Positions 50,301-64,000 of a stretch of DNA of 64,000 nucleotides are shown piece after piece. The translations under genes were made by a program, and so were the position numbers. Positions within the stretch are counted from its first letter, which is position 1, and each line of letters opens with the position of its first letter. Origin of the DNA: Erpobdella octoculata (Eukaryota; Annelida; Clitellata; Hirudinida; Erpobdellidae); assembly GCA_963978895.1 (NCBI GenBank), contig OZ022239.1, forward strand, positions 35,114,584 to 35,178,583. Direction: 5' to 3'. The notes under the pieces were generated by a model. That model was not told the origin of the DNA and ran no database searches. It worked only from the letters and a program-made list of their open reading frames with translations.

Positions 50301-53300
50301 AAAGTACGACAACACCAACCACAACCACTGCTACTACCACAACGCTAACTACAACACCAACAACGACTACAGAAACAACTACTACTCCAACGACAACTAC
50401 AGAGAGTACAACAACACTAACGACTACAACTGTTACTACTACAACACCGACAACCACTACCGATACAACTACAACTACAACAACACCAAGCACAACCACG
50501 ACGCTAACCACAACTACTGAAAGTACAACAACACCAACCACTACAACACAAACTACAACAACGCCAACTACTACTACTGTTACTACAACAACCCCAACAA
50601 CGACCACCGAAACAACAACAACACCAACGACCACTACAGAAAGAACTACAACACCAACCACAACCACTGCTACTACCACAACGCTAACTACAACACCAAC
50701 AACGACTACAGAAACAACTACTACTCCAACGACAACTACAGAGAGTACAACAACACTATCGACTACAACTGTTACTACTACAACACCGACAACGACTACC
50801 GATACAACTACAACAACACCAACCACAACCACGACGCTAACCACAACTACTGAAAGTACAACAACACCAACCACTACAACAGAAACTACAACAACGCCAA
50901 CTACTACTACTGTTACTACAACAACCCCAACAACGACCACCGAAACAACTACAACACCAGCGACCACTACAGAAAGTACAACAACACCAACCACAACCTC
51001 GGCTACTACCACAACGCTAACTACAACGACTACAGAAACAACTACCACTCCAACAACAACTACAGAGAGTACAACAACACTAACGACTACAACTGTTACT
51101 ACTACAACACCGACAACAACTACCGATACAACTACAACAACACCAACCACAACTACTGAAAGTACAACAACACCAACCACTACAACAGAAACTACAACAA
51201 CGCCAACTACTACTACTGTTACGACAACAACCCCAACTACGACCACCGAAACAACTACAACACCAACAACGACTACAGAAACAACTACTACTCTAACGAC
51301 AACTACAGAGAGTACAACAACACCAACCACAACCACTGCTACTACCACAACGCTAACTACAACACCAACAATGACTACAGAAACAACTACTACTCCAACG
51401 ACAACTACAGAGAGTACAACAACACTAACGACTACAACTGTTACTACTACAACACCGACAACCACTACCGATACAACTACAACAACACCAACTACAACCA
51501 CAACGCTAACCACAACTACTGAAAGTACAACAACACCAACAACTACAACAGAAACTACAACAACGCCAACTACTACTACTACTACTACTGTTACTACAAC
51601 AACCCCAACTACGACCACCGAAACAACTACAACACCAACAACGACTACAGAAACAACTACTACTCTAACGACAACTACAGAGAGTACAACAACACCAACC
51701 ACAACCACTGCTACTACCACAACGCTAACTACAACACCGACAACGACTACTGATACAACTACAACAACACCAACTACAACCACAACGCTAACGACAACTA
51801 CTGAAAGTACAACAACAACAACCACTACAACAGAAAGTACAACAACGCCAACTACTACTACTGTTACTACAACAACCCCAACAACGACCACCGAAACAAC
51901 TACAACACCAACGACCACTACAGAAAGTACGACAACACCAACCACAACCACTGCTACTACCACAACGCTAACTACAACACCAACAACGACTACAGAAACA
52001 ACTACTACTCCAACGACAACTACAGAGAGTACAACAACACTAACGACTACAACTGTTACTACTACAACACCGACAACCACTACCGATACAACTACAACTA
52101 CAACAACACCAACCACAACCACGACGCTAACCACAACTACTGAAAGTACAACAACACCAACCACTACAACAGAAACTACAACAACGCCAACTACTACTAC
52201 TGTTACTACAACAACCCCAACAACGACCACCGAAACAACTACAACACCAGCGACCACTACAGAAAGTACAACAACACCAACCACAACCTCGGCTACTACC
52301 ACAACGCTAACTACAACGACTACAGAAACAACTACCACTCCAACAACAACTACAGAGAGTACAACAACACTAACGACTACAACTGTTACTACTACAACAC
52401 CGACAACAACTACCGATACAACTACAACAACACCAACCACAACTACTGAAAGTACAACAACACCAACCACTACAACAGAAACTACAACAACGCCAACTAC
52501 TACTACTGTTACGACAACAACCCCAACTACGACCACCGAAACAACTACAACACCAACAACGACTACAGAAACAACTACTACTCTAACGACAACTACAGAG
52601 AGTACAACAACACCAACCACAACCACTGCTACTACCACAACGCTAACTACAACACCAACAATGACTACAGAAACAACTACTACTCCAACGACAACTACAG
52701 AGAGTACAACAACACTAACGACTACAACTGTTACTACTACAACACCGACAACCACTACCGATACAACTACAACAACACCAACTACAACCACAACGCTAAC
52801 CACAACTACTGAAAGTACAACAACACCAACCACTACAACAGAAAGTACAATAACGCCAACTACTACTACTGTTACTACAACAACCCCAACAACGACCACC
52901 GAAACAACTACAACACCAACGACCACTACAGAAAGTACGACAACACCAACCACAACCACTGCTACTACCACAACGCTAACTACAACACCAACAACGACTA
53001 CAAAAACAACTACTACTCCAACGACAACTACAGAGAGTACAACAACACTAACGACTACAACTGTTACTACTACAACACCGACAACGACTACCGATTCAAC
53101 TACAACAACACCAACCACAACCACGACGCTAACCACAACTACTGAAAGTACAACACCAACCACTACAACAGAAAGTACAACTACGCCAACTACTAGTACT
53201 GTTACTGCAACAACTCCAACAACAACCACTGAAACAACTACAACACCAACGACCACTACAGAAGGTACAACAACACCAACCACAACCACTGCTATTACCA

Positions 53301-56300
53301 CAACGCTAACTACAACACCAACAACGACTACAGAAACAACTACTACTCCAACGACAACTACAGAGAGTACAACAACACTAACGACTACAACTGTTACTAC
53401 TACAACACCGACAACGACTACCGATACAACTACAACACCAACCACAACCACGACGCTAACCACAACTACTGAAAGTACAACAACACCAACCACTACAACA
53501 CAAACTTCAACAACGCCAACTACTACTACTGTTACTACAACAACCCCAACAACGACCACCGAAACAACAACACCAACGACCACTACAGAAAGTACGACAA
53601 CACCAACCACAACCACTGCTACTACCACAACGCTAACTACAACACCAACAACGACTACAGAAACAACTACTACTCCAACGACAACTACAGAGAGTACAAC
53701 AACACTAACGACTACAACTGTTACTACTACAACACCGACAACGACTACCGATACAACTACAACAACACCAACCACAACCACAACGCTAACCACAACTACT
53801 GAAAGTACAACAACACCAACCACTACAACACAAACTACAACAACGCCAACTACTACTACTGTTACTACAACAACCCCAACAACGACCACCGAAACAACTA
53901 CAACACCAGCGACCACTACAGAAAGTACAACATCACCAACCACAACCTCGGCTACTACCACAACGCTAACTACAACGACTACAGAAACAACTACCACTCC
54001 AACAACAACTACAGAGAGTACAACAACACTAACGACTACAACTGTTACTACTACAACACCGACAACAACTACCGATACAACTACAACAACACCAACCACA
54101 ACCACAACTACTGAAAGTACAACAACACCAACCACTACAACAGAAACTACAACAACGCCAACTACTACTACTGTTACTACAACAACTCCAACAACGACCA
54201 CCGAAACAACTACAACACCAACGACCACTACAGAAAGTACAACAACACCAACCACAACCACTGCTATTACCACAACGCTAACTACAACACCAACAACGAC
54301 TACAGAAACAACTACCACTCCAACAACAACTACAGAGAGTACAACAACATTAACAACTACAACTGTTACTACTACAACACCGACAACGATTACCGATACA
54401 ACTACAACAACACCAACCACAACCACGACGCTAACCACAACTACTGAAAGTACAACAACACCAACCACTACAACAGAAACTACAACAACGCCAACTACTA
54501 CTACTGTTACTACAATAACCCCAACAACAACCACCGAAACAACTACAACACCAACGACCACTACAGAAAGTACAACAACACCAACCACAACCACTGCTAC
54601 TACCACAACGCCAACAACGACTACAGAAACAACTACCACTCCAACGACAACTACAGAGAGTACAACAACACTAACAACTACAACTGTTACTACTACAACA
54701 CCGACAACGATTACCGATACAACTACAACAACACCAACCACAACCACGACGCTAACCACAACTACTGAAAGTACAACAACACCAACCACTACAACAGAAA
54801 CTACAACAACGCCAACTACTACTACTGTTACTACAACAACTCCAACAACGACCACCGAAACAACTACAACACCAACAACCACTACAGAAAGTACGACAAC
54901 ACCAACCACAACCACTGCTACTACCACAACGCTAACTACAACAACACTAACAACTACAACTGCAACAACCCCAACAACGACCACCGAAACAACTACAACA
55001 CCAACGACCATTACAGAAAGTACGACAACACCAACCACAACCACTGCTACTACCACAACGCTAACTACAACACCAACAACGACTACAGAAACAACTACTA
55101 CTCCAACGACAACTACAGAGAGTACAACAACACTAACGACTACAACTGTTACTACTACAACACCGACAACGACTACCGATACAACTACAACAACACCAAC
55201 CACAACCACAACTACTGAAAGTACAACAACACCAACCACTACAACAGAAACTACAACAACGCCAACTACTACTACTGTTACTACAACACCCCCAACAACG
55301 ACCACCGAAACAACTACAACACCAGCGACCACTACAGAAAGTACAACAACACCAACCACAACCTCGGCTACTGCCACAACGCTAACTACAACGACACCAA
55401 CTACAACCACAACGCTAACCACAACTACTGAAAGTACAACAACAACGACCACCGAAACAACTACAACACCAGCGACCACTACAGAAAGTACAACAACACC
55501 AACACCAACCACAGCCACTGCTACTACCACAACGCTAACTACAACACCAACAACGACTACAGAAACAACTACTACTCCAACGACAACTACAGAAAGTACA
55601 ACAACACAAACGACTACAACTGTTGCTACCACAACACCGACAACGACTACCGATACAACTTCAACAACACCAACCACAACCACAACTACTGAAAGTACAA
55701 CAACACCAACCACTACAACAGAAACTACAACAACGCCAACTACTACTACTGTTACTACAACACCCCCAACAACGACCACCGAAACCACTACAACACCAGC
55801 GACCACTACAGAAAGTACAACAACACCAACCACAACCTCGGCTACTGCCACAACGCTAACTACAACGACTACAGAAAGAACTACCTCTCCAACAACAACT
55901 ACAGAGAGTACAACAACACCAACGACTACAACTTTTACTACTACAACACCGACAACAACTACCGATACAACTACAACAACACCAACCACAACCACAACGC
56001 TAACCACAACTACTGAAAGTACAACAACACCAACCACTACAACAGAAAGTACAACTACGCCAACTACTAGTACTGTTACTGCAACAACTCCAACAACAAC
56101 CACTGAAACAACTACAACACCAACGACCACTACAGAAGGTACAACAACACCAACCACAACCACTGCTATTACCACAACGCTAACTACAACACCAACAACG
56201 ACTACAGAAACAACTACCACTCCAACGACAAGTACAGAGAGTACAACAACACTTACAACTACAACTTTTACTACTACAACACCGACAACAACTACCGATA

Positions 56301-57593
56301 CAACTACAACACCAACGACTACTACAGAAAGTACAACAACACCAACCACAACTACGCAAACTTCCACAACGCTAACCATAACTACTGAAAGTACAACAAG
56401 ACCAACAACGACTACTGTTACCACTACATCACCAACAACGACCACTGAAACAACTACAACACCAACGACCACCGAAACAACAACAACACCAACGACCACT
56501 ACATTAAGTACAAAAACACCAACCACAACCTTGGCTACTACAACAACTGAAAGTACAACCACACCAACTACTACTGTTACTACAACAACACCAACAACGA
56601 CTATGGCAACCAGCTCAACGCTAACCACCATTACTGAAAGTACAACAACACCGACAACAATAACAGAGAGTACACTAACGCCAACAACCACAACTGTTAC
56701 TACTACAACACCAACAACAACTAACGATACCACTACAACACCAACTACCACTACAGAAATTAAAACAACACCAACCACAACTATACAAATCTCCACAACA
56801 CCAACCACAACTACAGAAAGTACACTAACGTCAACCACTACTTTTACAACAACATCACCAACAACGTCTACAGCAACAACCACAACGTTAACCAGAGCTA
56901 CTGAAAGTACAACACCATCAACTACTACTGTTACAACAACAACACCGACAACGACCAGCAAAACAATTACAACGCCAACCACCACTACATTCAGTAGCAC
57001 AACACCAACCACAAGTACGGCGACCACCAAAACGCTAACTACAACAACTGATAGTACAACAACACCAACCACAACTACAAATAATACAACAACACCAACT
57101 ACTACTACTGTTACTACAACAACAACAACACCGACAACGACTACGGGAACAACCACAACGCTTACCACAATTAATGAAAGTACAACAACTACAGAGAGTA
57201 CAACAACGCTAATTACTACTAATGTTACTACATCATCAACAACTGAAAGTACAACAACACCAACCACAACTACAGATAAAACAACAACACCAACTACTAC
57301 TACTGTTATTACAACAACAACACCGACAACGACTACGGCAACAACCGCAACGCTAACCACAAATAATGAAAGTACAACAACACCGACAACAACAACGCCA
57401 ACTACTACTACTACTGTTACTACAACAACACCAACAACGTCTCCGGCAACAACCACAACTACTGAAAGAACAACAACACCGACAACTACAGAAAGTACAA
57501 CAACGCCAACTACTTCTACTGTTACAACAACAACAACATCGACAACGTCTACGGCAACGCCAACAAAAACTGCAGTTACTACAACTGTTGATG
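44331..57593 (+). CDS. Mucin-like gene, giant exon c: Thr-rich tandem repeats (~4,420 codons)
   Basis: The acceptor at 44330 (ATATTAACAG) has an in-frame TAA just upstream; the donor at 57594 is GTTGATG|GTAAAC. The 13,263-nt exon is phase 1-1 and has no stop. It opens ETQITDGSTTTESTTTP and continues as TTTTxTTTTP-type repeats where x is E, ES, D, V, A or L, a dense array of O-glycosylation sites typical of secreted gel-forming or surface mucins. A marker, GCTACTACCACAACGCTAAC, recurs every 333 bp (46168, 46501, 46834, 47167, 47500), with a 588-bp variant (345+243). Repeats degrade after about 56300. No Cys is seen in the array. If the donor is skipped, the frame runs to TAG at 57764-57766 with a short hydrophobic tail. 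No expression data are available here. Confidence 0.8.
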
Positions 57594-57779
57594 GTAAACA
57601 GTTTATATTATGTTACGATATTGATAATTGTGTTTGGGTTCTTTTGGAATGCTTTAACAATTTTTTGAAAGTAATAAAAATAAGGAACATTTTTGTAAAT
57701 TTCTTACCTCTGCTAATATTCCCCAACCTTCTAGGGCCGTTAAAAGTCGGGAAAATGTTATCCTAGGTGCACAGATTAT
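57594..57779. other. Start of intron 3 / possible readthrough tail of exon c
   Basis: The frame of exon c stays open to 57766 and would add GKQFILCYDIDNCVWVLLEC and a hydrophobic stretch. The sharp change from Thr-rich to ordinary composition exactly at GATG|GTAAAC makes splicing the better reading. Confidence 0.5.
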
Positions 57780-59400
57780 AAAATTATATAATATATTAAA
57801 TTTTTGGTTTTAGGACGAGGATATATAAAGTTATAAAGCGTCACTGGCAAACGAGTTGACTATCGTGCGTGTTTGTCGTAGAATCGTTCTTGTTTAGCAT
57901 TATTGGAGTTCACAACATATTTTGCGACTATATGTATATGGCAACTGAACAGAACATTTTGAAAATGTTGATTCATACATCGAAAAACTCTAATTATGGA
58001 AGAAGCTTGACGACGCGACGAACAAAGTAAATAGCGAGATGAAGAATATCAACGACGAAAAGATACGCTGTTACAGTTGTTGTAATCATTGAGGGTTCAG
58101 TCAAGACCAACACAGATCATCAATGCTTTTGAAGCTAAACAGAGAAAGAGGAACAACCATGAGCTCCCTAGCAAAAAAATGGGCCAATCTTCTTTACATG
58201 GTGCTTGCTTCATCTGCTGTTCGAAATGTTATTTCAGAAAAGGCTTTCAGGAAAAAGCAAACTACTCTGGTTATCAGCAGAACATGACAACTAAAGCGAA
58301 GAAGGTTGAAGGTGAAGATATAGTTAATTGGAGGTTCATAATTGTCAATTTTGGCAATACAAATGTAAATATGCAGAGGACTCTGGTTCAAATCTGACGG
58401 TGACCAGCAAACATCCTGAGAAAGAATTGAATCTCCGCTTCTCGAAAGCATTAACATCACTGGATGCTGCAAATGGAACACCGATTGAAGTTATAGGTCA
58501 ATTGGACGTAGAGTTCACCTTCAAGGGACATTCAGGCCATGGTCGCTACTTTGTGGATAACTTTAAAAAGTCATGCCAAAAGCTAAGAGGCGAGGGGCAA
58601 CAAAAGAGGTGCTAGAAAAGTTTCTGTTGGCATATCAAACAACACCATGTCCATCATCACCAGGTATGAGTCGCCTGCAGAGAACTTCATGCAGAGACAG
58701 TTACGAACTCCGTTAAATGACCTACAGCTAATAGATGGACCAAGAATTCATTTCCAGGAAAGAAACAAAAATATGGAAATTGAATTCAATAGGAAACACG
58801 GAGCACGCAGGATAACATTCACTGAAGACGAGCCTGCCTTTGTGAAATGCTACGAAGAGCCGAATCATCCAACGTGGCAGCCTGGAATTATACTTAAAAA
58901 GCTTGGTCAAACAGTTTATAATGTACAAGTTGATCAGAAGGTCGTCGGTAGGCCTTTTAATCAACTGAGACCTTGTCAGAAGAAAGAAGCTTTGAATGCA
59001 CTGCGCGTCTCGTTTGAGTTACAAGATCTTACGTATCGTACAAAAATGTCCAGGGTGCGTCAAAGGACGAAGTCAGAGATTCAGAGATTCATCAAATGAC
59101 AACACCGCAGCAGCAGATGTCAACATCTCATCATCAAATGTGAACATCCAAGAAAAACCTTCAAAGCCGAAGAGGAAATGTGGATCTCCCAAAAACTGGA
59201 CATAGACAATTCCTAGAAGGAATATGGATTTTGTTAAAGGGGGAGGTGTATTTTTACTAAGATTTAGCACACGCCTTTTTCAAGACAGGTTTTGCACAAA
59301 AACGAGAAAGGGTCCTTGCAAATGCAGCCATTTATAAGGGCCTACTTTTTTAACAATGCAAATGAACTCATTGCTTATTGGAGTTAAACTGGTGAAGCTG
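57780..59400 (+). mobile_element. Ty3/gypsy relic in intron 3
   Basis: LTR-like sequence with TATATAAAG (57824-57832) and TTATTGGAGTT lies at the left; a gag-like start follows (ATGGCAACTGAACAGAAC, about 57938). Polypurine tract AAAGGGGGAGG (59236-59246) precedes a 3' LTR beginning TGTATTTTTACTAAG at 59247, which also contains TTATTGGAGTT (about 59379). The inside jumps from protease-like sequence straight to the integrase C-terminus, so RT, RNase H and most of integrase are gone. The right LTR is cut by the SINE head. Confidence 0.7.
58089..59205 (+). pseudogene. Gag/protease and integrase C-terminal remnants of the gypsy relic
   Basis: 58328-58615 has LNLRFSKALTSLDAANGTPI and EVIGQLDVEFTFKG, the segment that follows the active site in retropepsins of this group. 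58647-59099 has FMQRQLRTPLNDLQLIDGPR, HPTWQPGIILKKLGQTVYNV and GRPFNQLRPC, matching the integrase C-terminal region (LRTPL..., HPxWxPG, and the xHxNQLR block with Phe in place of His). A frame at 58089-58397 may be the degraded zinc-knuckle part of gag. Frames do not join and there is a deletion between 58570 and 58640. Confidence 0.7.
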
Positions 59401-59474
59401 GTGACGCCAGTGAGGCTCGGGCTACCGACCTAACGATCGACAGGCAAACGCTTTAACGCTCTGCCACCAGCGCC
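59401..59474 (-). mobile_element. tRNA-derived SINE head
   Basis: On the - strand from 59474: GGCGCTGGTGGCAGAGCGTT (A-box TGGCAGAGCG), GCCTGTCGATCGTTAGG, then GGTAGCCCGAGCC as a degraded B-box. It shares its first ~48 bp with 1171-1218. Acceptor-stem pairing is poor, so it is a retroposon head and not a tRNA gene. It lies at the end of the gypsy 3' LTR. Confidence 0.6.
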
Positions 59475-59715
59475 TCGTGTTGAAGGAAAACAGTTAATAT
59501 TTTATTACTAGAGAAAATGACGAATTTTTTTAAAATTTCATTATTTATTATTTTTCGATTGCTGCGCCACCTTTTTTTTACAAACTTTTATTTAGGTTAC
59601 AACCTCTGTTTGTGTGTGTGTGTGTCTTTCTCTGTACGCAAATCTTGCAAGTAAAATTTAATCTGCTTTTTCACTAGCTAGGTAGCTGAAACTTTCAGCA
59701 TAGCTTTATATTGGA
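59475..59715. other. Intron 3: nothing recognised
   Basis: AT-rich sequence with a short (TG)n at about 59611-59625. Confidence 0.6.
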
Positions 59716-61996
<2,281 letters not shown>

Positions 61997-62098
61997 TATA
62001 TAACGCGTTGCTTTCAAACTGTCTATTTCGAGTTAACGAGTTAACGATCGTACATCTTATGTTTATTTCGTATTAGCTTTTTTGTTTAACATAATCAG

Positions 62099-64000
62099 AG
62101 TTCACCACAACAACACCGACAACGACTACCAATACAACTACAACATCAACAACAGAAAGTACAACAACGCCAACAACAACTACAGCAACCACAACAACGC
62201 TAACTACAACAGCTGTAAGTACAACCACACCGACCATAACTACAGAAAGTACAACAACGCCCATTACTACTACTGTTACTACAACGACCACCGAAACAAC
62301 TACAACACCAACGACCACTGAAGAAAGCGCAACAACCCCAACAAAAGCTGCGACAACCACCACAATCCTAACCACAACAGCAGAAAGTGCAACAACACCA
62401 ATCACAATTACGGCAACCACCACAACTAACGAAAGTACAACTACTACTACTGTTACTACAACAACACCGACAACGACTAACAAACCACCAACGACCACTA
62501 CAGTAAGTACAACACCAACCACAACTACCGCAATAACAACAACACTAACCACAACTACTGAAAATACAATAACGCCAACCACAACTACTGCAATTACCAC
62601 ATTGATAACCACAACTACTGAAAATTCACCAACGCCGACCAGAACTACAGAAAGTACAATAGCTACGACTTTTAGTACAAAAACACCGACAACCACTACC
62701 GGAACAACTACAAAACCAACCACAATTACAGAAAGTACAACAATGCCATCCACAACTACAGCAACTACAGCAACTACCACAATACCAACCACAACGACAG
62801 AAAGTACAACAATTCCATCCACAACTTCTGAAACCACCACAACTCTAACTACAATTTCAAAAAGCAAAACAACGCCAACCACAACTGCAGTTAGTAACAC
62901 AGTACCGACAGTGACTACTGAGACAACTACATCAACGACCACTCCAGAAAGTACAACATGGCAAAGCACAACTACGAAAATCACCACAACGCTAGCCACA
63001 ACTACATCGTCATCAGCCGCAGTTTCAACTAATCAACCAAATACAACGACAACATCATCAAACGTTTCAACACTTGCTATTTCAACAAATACTGGATCTT
63101 CGCTAGCAACAACATCATATGTTTCAGTTGTTAATGTATCTTCTACACTACCTATTTTGACCACTATGTCATCATCAGGCTCAGGTTCAGGTGGAATTTC
63201 TTCAGCAGCATCTAACCAACAAAACACATCGGCAACGTCCTCAAACGTTTCAACTCTTGCTATTTCAAATATTTCAACAACTACTGGATCTTCGCTAGCT
63301 ATGGTTAATCAAACGTCAGCAATAACGACATCTCCACTTGCTATATCACATAGTACTACCGCTGCAACTTTCAACCAAACTTTTCAAACAACAGTGTCGT
63401 TAGAATCAAAATTTCCAACAACATCATATGTTTCAGTTGTTAACGTATCTTCTACACTACCAATTTCAACCACTATGTCATCATCAGTCTCAGGTTCAGG
63501 TGGAATTTCTGCAGCATCATCTAACCAACAAAACACATCGGCAACATCCTCAAACGTTTCAACTCTTGCTATTTCAAATATTTCAACAACTACTGGATCT
63601 TCGCTAGCTATGGTTAATCAAACAATAGCAATAACGACATCTCCTCTTGCTATATCACAAAGTACTAATGCGGCAACTTTCAACCAAACTTTTCAATCAA
63701 CAGTGTCGTTAGAATCAATATTTCCAACAACATCATATGTTTCAGTTGTTAATGTATCTTCTACACTACCTATTTCAACCACTATGTCATCATCAGTCTC
63801 AGGTTCAGGTGGAATTTCTTCAGCAGCATTTAACCAACAAAACACAACGGCAACATCCTCAAACGTTTCAACTCTTGCTATTTCAAATATTTCAACAACT
63901 ACTGGATCTTCGCTAGCTATGGTTAATCAAACAACAGCAATAACGACATCTCCGCTTGCTATATCACAAAGTACTAACGCTGCAGCTTTCAATCAAACTT
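62099..64000 (+). CDS. Mucin-like gene, exon d: degenerate Thr repeats, then Ser/Thr/Asn 103-residue repeats (continues)
   Basis: The acceptor TAACATAATCAG at 62098 has an in-frame TAA six bases upstream. Phase 1 matches exon c (G + AG gives Glu: EFTTTTPTTTTNTTTT). Open to the window end (about 633 codons). Until about 63000 it is Thr-rich but less regular than exon c (ITTTLTTTTENTITP and similar). From about 63005 it becomes Ser/Thr/Ala-rich with motifs YVSVVNVSSTLPIST, GSGSGGISSAASNQQNTSAT and SNVSTLAISNISTTTGSSLA that repeat every 309 bp (103 residues). It is rich in N-x-S/T sequons. No transmembrane segment or Cys-rich domain is reached. Confidence 0.8.
63114..64000 (+). repeat. 309-bp tandem repeat in exon d
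   Basis: ATCATATGTTTCAGTTGTTAA starts at 63114, 63423 and 63732, an exact period of 309 bp. Units differ by point changes, such as TTGACC versus TTCAACC and CATAGTACT versus CAAAGTACT, most of them conservative for the protein. The first unit is preceded by an imperfect partial unit (63010-63110). Confidence 0.9.

Noticed and set aside
44335..57456. A 4,373-codon Val/Gly-rich open frame on the - strand
   Set aside because: It is the antisense image of the Thr-codon repeats (ACN read backward gives GTN/NGT) and needs no selection to stay open. The + strand has matching splice phases and mucin-like composition; the - strand has neither.
44331..57593. CRISPR-like array of regularly spaced repeats
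   Set aside because: The sequence is a protein-coding minisatellite in animal DNA; there are no unique spacers of constant length and no palindromic repeats.
57594..57766. Exon c ending at the in-frame stop, making this the terminus of the gene
   Set aside because: A donor lies exactly where composition changes, and the next Thr-rich exon at 62099 has a matching phase; kept only as an alternative form.
59401..59474. A tRNA gene
   Set aside because: It has an A-box but poor acceptor-stem pairing and a degraded B-box, and the same head is truncated inside a Helitron at 1171; a SINE head fits better.

Overview
The window is AT-rich DNA from an invertebrate animal. Three things point that way: protein-coding exons with GT-AG introns in class 1-1 phase, a Thr-rich mucin-type secreted protein, and a dense mix of animal transposons (Helitrons with PIF1-type helicase, Ty3/gypsy elements primed by tRNA-Leu or tRNA-Trp, an APE-type LINE, RTE-like tails, hAT, Penelope-like tails, tRNA-derived SINE heads). 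I cannot name the species or phylum from sequence alone. Nothing prokaryotic is present.

The only host gene I can support is a giant mucin-like gene on the + strand. It enters from beyond the left edge and leaves at the right edge. Four exons are visible: 8603-8850, 18150-18363, 44331-57593 and 62099 to the window end. Their reading phases match (1-0, 0-1, 1-1, 1-?). The first two encode one compact domain of about 120 residues that I do not recognise. The third is a single 13.3 kb exon of about 4,420 codons made almost wholly of Thr-rich repeats, with a 333-bp (111-residue) higher-order period. The fourth carries more degenerate Thr-rich sequence and then a 103-residue tandem repeat rich in Ser/Thr and N-glycosylation sequons.

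Everything else lies in introns of this gene (or upstream) and is mostly mobile DNA. Positions 1-4268: two head-to-tail Helitrons separated and followed by exact (TATATACA)n arrays. 4296-8508: a decayed Ty3/gypsy element (A) on the - strand, ending 94 bp before an exon. 8851-18149 (intron 1): an RTE-like tail, three members of a SAP-gag LTR family or their neighbours (fragment C and element B), a Penelope-like tail, a broken LINE, microsatellites and a palindrome. 18364-44330 (intron 2): a frameshifted Cys-rich relic, an exact 381-bp tandem duplication, two more Helitron ends, a hAT relic, a recently inserted internally deleted LTR element (E), a small MITE family, and intact SAP-gag element D with a tandemly duplicated 5' end. 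57594-62098 (intron 3): a gypsy relic, a SINE head and a Helitron with both ends intact.

Elements A, B, C and D appear to form one system. A is a gag-pol element and B, C and D are pol-less. A, B and D share a tRNA-Leu primer site and a SAP-like gag start (missing from the 5'-truncated C). All four share a polypurine tract, and all abut (TA)n microsatellites. This looks like a non-autonomous family that once depended on an A-type partner; the copy of A seen here has a mutated RT active site.
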